This document shows, piece by piece, positions 61,357 to 64,000 of a stretch of DNA of 64,000 nt. Origin of the DNA: Bacteroidota bacterium (GTDB taxonomy: Bacteria > Bacteroidota > Bacteroidia > B-17B0 > Aurantibacillaceae). Positions within the stretch are counted from its first letter, which is position 1. Every line of letters begins with the position of its first letter. The notes beneath the pieces are model-generated. The model ran no database searches and was not told the DNA's origin. It saw only the letters and a list, made by a program, of their open reading frames with translations. The translations under genes were made by a program, and so were the position numbers. The DNA lies in contig JABDDQ010000001.1 in NCBI GenBank assembly GCA_013287545.1, positions 59,898-123,897 on the forward strand. Direction: 5' to 3'.

Positions 61357-63873
61357 ATGAAAAAAACACTATTAACAACAGCAGCTTTTGCCTTGCTTTC
61401 AGCAGGTGTAATGGCTCAGGGGCAAAAAAATAAAGCCCCTATTAAAAAGGCTTATGCAACGACGAGTCAAACATCGCGTAACATAACCGTTCAAGAAAAT
61501 GCGGCAACCCCAGTACCAAATCGTGGCTGCGGTACAGCTGTTCCTACTAAAGAATGGGACGAAGCATTTAATAAAATGGTTGAAGCTCATAAAGCTGATA
61601 TGGCAACAGGAAGAGCTACTGCTACTACTTACACAATTCCTATTATATTCCATATTATTTCTTCTACTGGTGAAGCAGTAAACTCAGCTTCTGCTACTAG
61701 CGGTCATAATTTAAATGCTGCCCAAATACAATCTCAAATTACCATTTTAAATAATGATTATAATGGTACTGGTTATAATACTAATATATATGCTACTTAT
61801 ACAAATACCGGCGGTACACCGGCTTTTTATGATTATGCGCATGCTAATACTACAGGTACTAATAGTGTATCACCTTCCAGCTTAAATTCGGGTGGCGGTA
61901 TTGCTATTGGGGTTTCTGGCATTTACTGGTGTTTAGCTACTAAAAACCCTAGCGGAACAACTTTAGCTGAGCCCGGCATAGACCGTGTTACATGGGAAAG
62001 TTGCTCTGGTGCTGTAGACCCTGCTACAGGAACCCAAACTACTTTTAACACCAATATGGATACCAAAATTAAACCGGCAACTATTTGGGATCCTACTAAA
62101 TACTTTAACGTATGGGTAAGTGATGGTGGTACAGCTGGCTTATTAGGTTATGCTACTTTCCCTCCGGTATCTGCAAGCAGTACATCAGCAATATCAAGTA
62201 GTCAAAATGCCGGTACTACTACCGGAAGTTTTGGTGAAACTAATAGCGGTACCCCTTCACAAACTGATGGAGTATGGGTGGCGTACACTGCAGTTGGTAA
62301 CACAGGTACTGTACAATCACCTTATCAATATGGTCGTTCATTAACGCACGAATCTGGTCACTGGTTAGGTTTACGCCATATTTGGGGAGATGGAACTTGT
62401 GCAAATGATTTTTGTAATGACACTCCTCCTGCAGCGGCAGCTAATATTAATTTAACAGCTTTTCCAAACCCAAGATACCCATATCACAAAGGTACATGTA
62501 CAACCGCACCAACTAACTCTACAGATGGAGAGATGTACATGAACTTTATGGATTATAGTGGAGATGCTGAATTATGGATGTTTACAAATGAGCAAGTTAA
62601 CCGTTTTCATGCATCTTTAGCGAGCAGCCCATACAGAAGTGGTTTAACAGCATCAGCAGCTAATTTATGTACAGGTGTTACCGTAACTACTCCTACAGCA
62701 GCATTTACTTATCCTACTACTTTATGTTTAGGTGTAGCTGAGCAGTTTACTGATGCTTCTACAGGCCCTCCTTCAACGTGGTCTTGGAGTGTAACGCCAA
62801 GTGCAAGTGTAACAATTGCAAGTGCTACAAGTCAAGATCCTATGATTACTTTCCCTTCAGCAGGTTCTTATACAGTAACTTTAGCAGCTACTAACACAGT
62901 AGGTACAAACTCTACATCTCACGTAGTAACTGTAACGTCTTGTGCATTAACTAAATGCGATACCTTAACTAACTTTTCAACCAGCGATACGTTAACTATA
63001 TTCCCATTAGGTATGCCGGTTCAAGATTCTGGTTATATTAGTGGTACTAATATTTATGGAGATTTAGCTAAAGCTGAGTTTTATAATTCTACTACCTTGG
63101 CAAATACTCAAATTAGTGGTGTAGTTTGCTTATTCTTTAAAGATGGTACACGAGGTACAGGTGGAACAGGTACTGTAAGTTTAAATATACTTAGTGGAGA
63201 TAATACAAACGGACCGACAGGTACTGCTATAGGTACTGCAACAGCAAACTTAGCTACCATTGCGGCAACTACTGCAACAACAGGTGTTAAGTATTGTGGT
63301 AACCCAAATATAGGTTTCTCTACGGCACTTATAGTTCCTTATAAATTTACATTTGCTACTCCGGTACCTACACCAACTGCAACAGGTGGTTTCTTTGCAA
63401 GTTTAAATATTCCTGCTGCAACAGGTGGAGATACTTTAGTTCTTTTCCAAAACACAAACTTTAGCCCTAATACTGTAGCTACTGCTTGGGAATTAAATGC
63501 ACCATCTCCAGGAACATGGGCAAGTGCTAAAACAGATTGGGGCTTCGGTGATGGAGTTTCATTTGCTATATTACCGGTTGTTTGCCCTACAGGTACAACA
63601 GGTATCCAATCTAACGAGTTAGCGAGTGGAGTTAACTTATTCCCTAACCCTAATAATGGTCAGTTTAACTTTGCAGTTACTTTATCAGAAGCGACTAACT
63701 TAAACTTTACTATTATAAACATGTTAGGTCAGGTTGTTTATACTAAATCAGAAAATAACATAACAAACGCTGTATTAAGCTGCAATTTATCGCACTTAGA
63801 AAAAGGTGTTTACTATGCAAGCATTACTGATAGCAATAACAATAAAACAGTTAAGAAAATTATCATCGAATAA
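61357..63873 (+). CDS. Secreted M43 family zinc metalloprotease with PKD and type IX sorting domains
   Basis: An 838-residue protein: signal peptide (TTAAFALLSAGVMAQG), propeptide-like region, then an M43 (pappalysin/cytophagalysin) catalytic domain at about 90-430 with LTHESGHWLGLRHIWGD (zinc motif HExxHxxGxxH at 331-341). The Met-turn is probably MYMNFMDYSG at about 389-398. A PKD-like domain (about 447-525; TWSWSVTPSA, FPSAGSYTVTLAATN) follows, then a beta-rich region and the T9SS type A sorting domain (about 770-838; LFPNPNNGQFNF and HLEKGVYYASI). It should be exported via T9SS and processed by PorU. It is monocistronic. Confidence 0.92.
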   Translation: MKKTLLTTAAFALLSAGVMAQGQKNKAPIKKAYATTSQTSRNITVQENAATPVPNRGCGTAVPTKEWDEAFNKMVEAHKADMATGRATATTYTIPIIFHIISSTGEAVNSASATSGHNLNAAQIQSQITILNNDYNGTGYNTNIYATYTNTGGTPAFYDYAHANTTGTNSVSPSSLNSGGGIAIGVSGIYWCLATKNPSGTTLAEPGIDRVTWESCSGAVDPATGTQTTFNTNMDTKIKPATIWDPTKYFNVWVSDGGTAGLLGYATFPPVSASSTSAISSSQNAGTTTGSFGETNSGTPSQTDGVWVAYTAVGNTGTVQSPYQYGRSLTHESGHWLGLRHIWGDGTCANDFCNDTPPAAAANINLTAFPNPRYPYHKGTCTTAPTNSTDGEMYMNFMDYSGDAELWMFTNEQVNRFHASLASSPYRSGLTASAANLCTGVTVTTPTAAFTYPTTLCLGVAEQFTDASTGPPSTWSWSVTPSASVTIASATSQDPMITFPSAGSYTVTLAATNTVGTNSTSHVVTVTSCALTKCDTLTNFSTSDTLTIFPLGMPVQDSGYISGTNIYGDLAKAEFYNSTTLANTQISGVVCLFFKDGTRGTGGTGTVSLNILSGDNTNGPTGTAIGTATANLATIAATTATTGVKYCGNPNIGFSTALIVPYKFTFATPVPTPTATGGFFASLNIPAATGGDTLVLFQNTNFSPNTVATAWELNAPSPGTWASAKTDWGFGDGVSFAILPVVCPTGTTGIQSNELASGVNLFPNPNNGQFNFAVTLSEATNLNFTIINMLGQVVYTKSENNITNAVLSCNLSHLEKGVYYASITDSNNNKTVKKIIIE

Positions 63874-63890
63874 TTAACTAACTAAAAACT

Positions 63891-63926
63891 AAAAGCCGCC
63901 TCAAGCAATTGGGGCGGCTTTTTTAT
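63891..63926. terminator. Bidirectional terminator after the M43 protease gene
   Basis: Stem AAAAGCCGCCTCAA / TTGGGGCGGCTTTT (one G-U pair), 4-base loop, then T-run. It probably also ends the minus-strand gene at the right edge. Confidence 0.85.
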
Positions 63927-63936
63927 TTATATGTTT

Positions 63937-64000
63937 TTACATAGGAAGCGCGTCAATTACATCAAATACGTGTTTAGGAACTACGCTGCGTTTTTGCCAC
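63937..64000 (-). CDS. C-terminal end of a gene cut by the window edge
   Basis: The minus strand has an open frame from the edge to a TAA at 63937-63939, reading WQKRSVVPKHVFDVIDALPM. It is only 20 residues, so the product cannot be identified. A terminator just beyond it in the transcription direction supports that it is a real gene end. Confidence 0.5.
   Translation of the reverse strand, partial: WQKRSVVPKHVFDVIDALPM

Noticed and set aside
1-64000. tRNA, rRNA, riboswitch, insertion sequence or prophage
   Set aside because: I looked in the gaps for such signals and saw none I could support. Structural RNA search (tRNAscan, Infernal) would be decisive.

Overview
The window looks like a piece of a Bacteroidota chromosome, probably from the Flavobacteriales or a close relative. 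The evidence is the low G+C content, the TAnnTTTG-type (-7) promoter elements, type IX secretion genes (porU, porV, a porP/sprF paralogue), the gliding lipoprotein gldJ, two proteins with C-terminal T9SS sorting domains, a sdhCAB operon, and the gene orders rsfS-ftsH-cdsA and folK-dNK. I saw no tRNA, rRNA, CRISPR array, insertion sequence or prophage. It is mostly core genome with a few accessory patches.

Layout. 1-2463: a minus-strand run (O-methyltransferase, DUF922 lipoprotein, FtsB/DivIC-like protein, partial CxxCxxCC protein) divergent from gmk. 2464-5585: an MCE/MlaD protein with a split HdrDE-like membrane Fe-S oxidoreductase. 5737-10620: nucleoside transporter, M2 peptidase, a secreted unknown, a pseudouridine synthase and a VOC protein. 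10679-16705: sppA, then folK, deoxynucleoside kinase, an APC permease, a helix-hairpin-helix protein and pyrD. 16715-23270: dienelactone hydrolase-like and LprI-like proteins, class Ia ribonucleotide reductase (nrdB then nrdA), a small unknown and an L,D-transpeptidase. 23277-31703: TolC plus membrane fusion protein, rsfS-ftsH-cdsA, birA, aminotransferase.

31788-39734: a T9SS cargo protein, Kup potassium transporter, S46 dipeptidyl-peptidase with a membrane protein, and an HxlR regulator divergent from two YceI genes. 39807-49201: the T9SS/gliding locus (porU-porV on minus; porP/sprF-like, gldJ and murF on plus). 49322-57544: a small unknown, a cytochrome c / PHM-like copper protein, rsgA, a DUF3109 protein, two secreted Cys-rich small proteins, a truncated TPR transducer, a small unknown and a DsbD-like protein with a duplicated N-terminal domain. 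57705-63873: sdhCAB and a secreted M43 metalloprotease with PKD and T9SS domains. The right edge holds the end of one more minus-strand gene.

How the parts connect: PorU/PorV process and attach cargo such as the 31788 and 61357 proteins. The S46 and M2 peptidases, NupC-type transporter and APC permease fit growth on peptides and nucleosides. NrdAB, gmk, the deoxynucleoside kinase and pyrD supply nucleotides. The least explained parts are the Cys-rich pair, the cytochrome c/PHM-like protein, the lysine-rich tail on RsfS, the operator-like repeats between hxlR and yceI, and a recurrent layout in which a -7 promoter element lies only 3-7 bases before a start codon, which predicts leaderless mRNAs. 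All functional calls are from reading the sequence; no database search was run.
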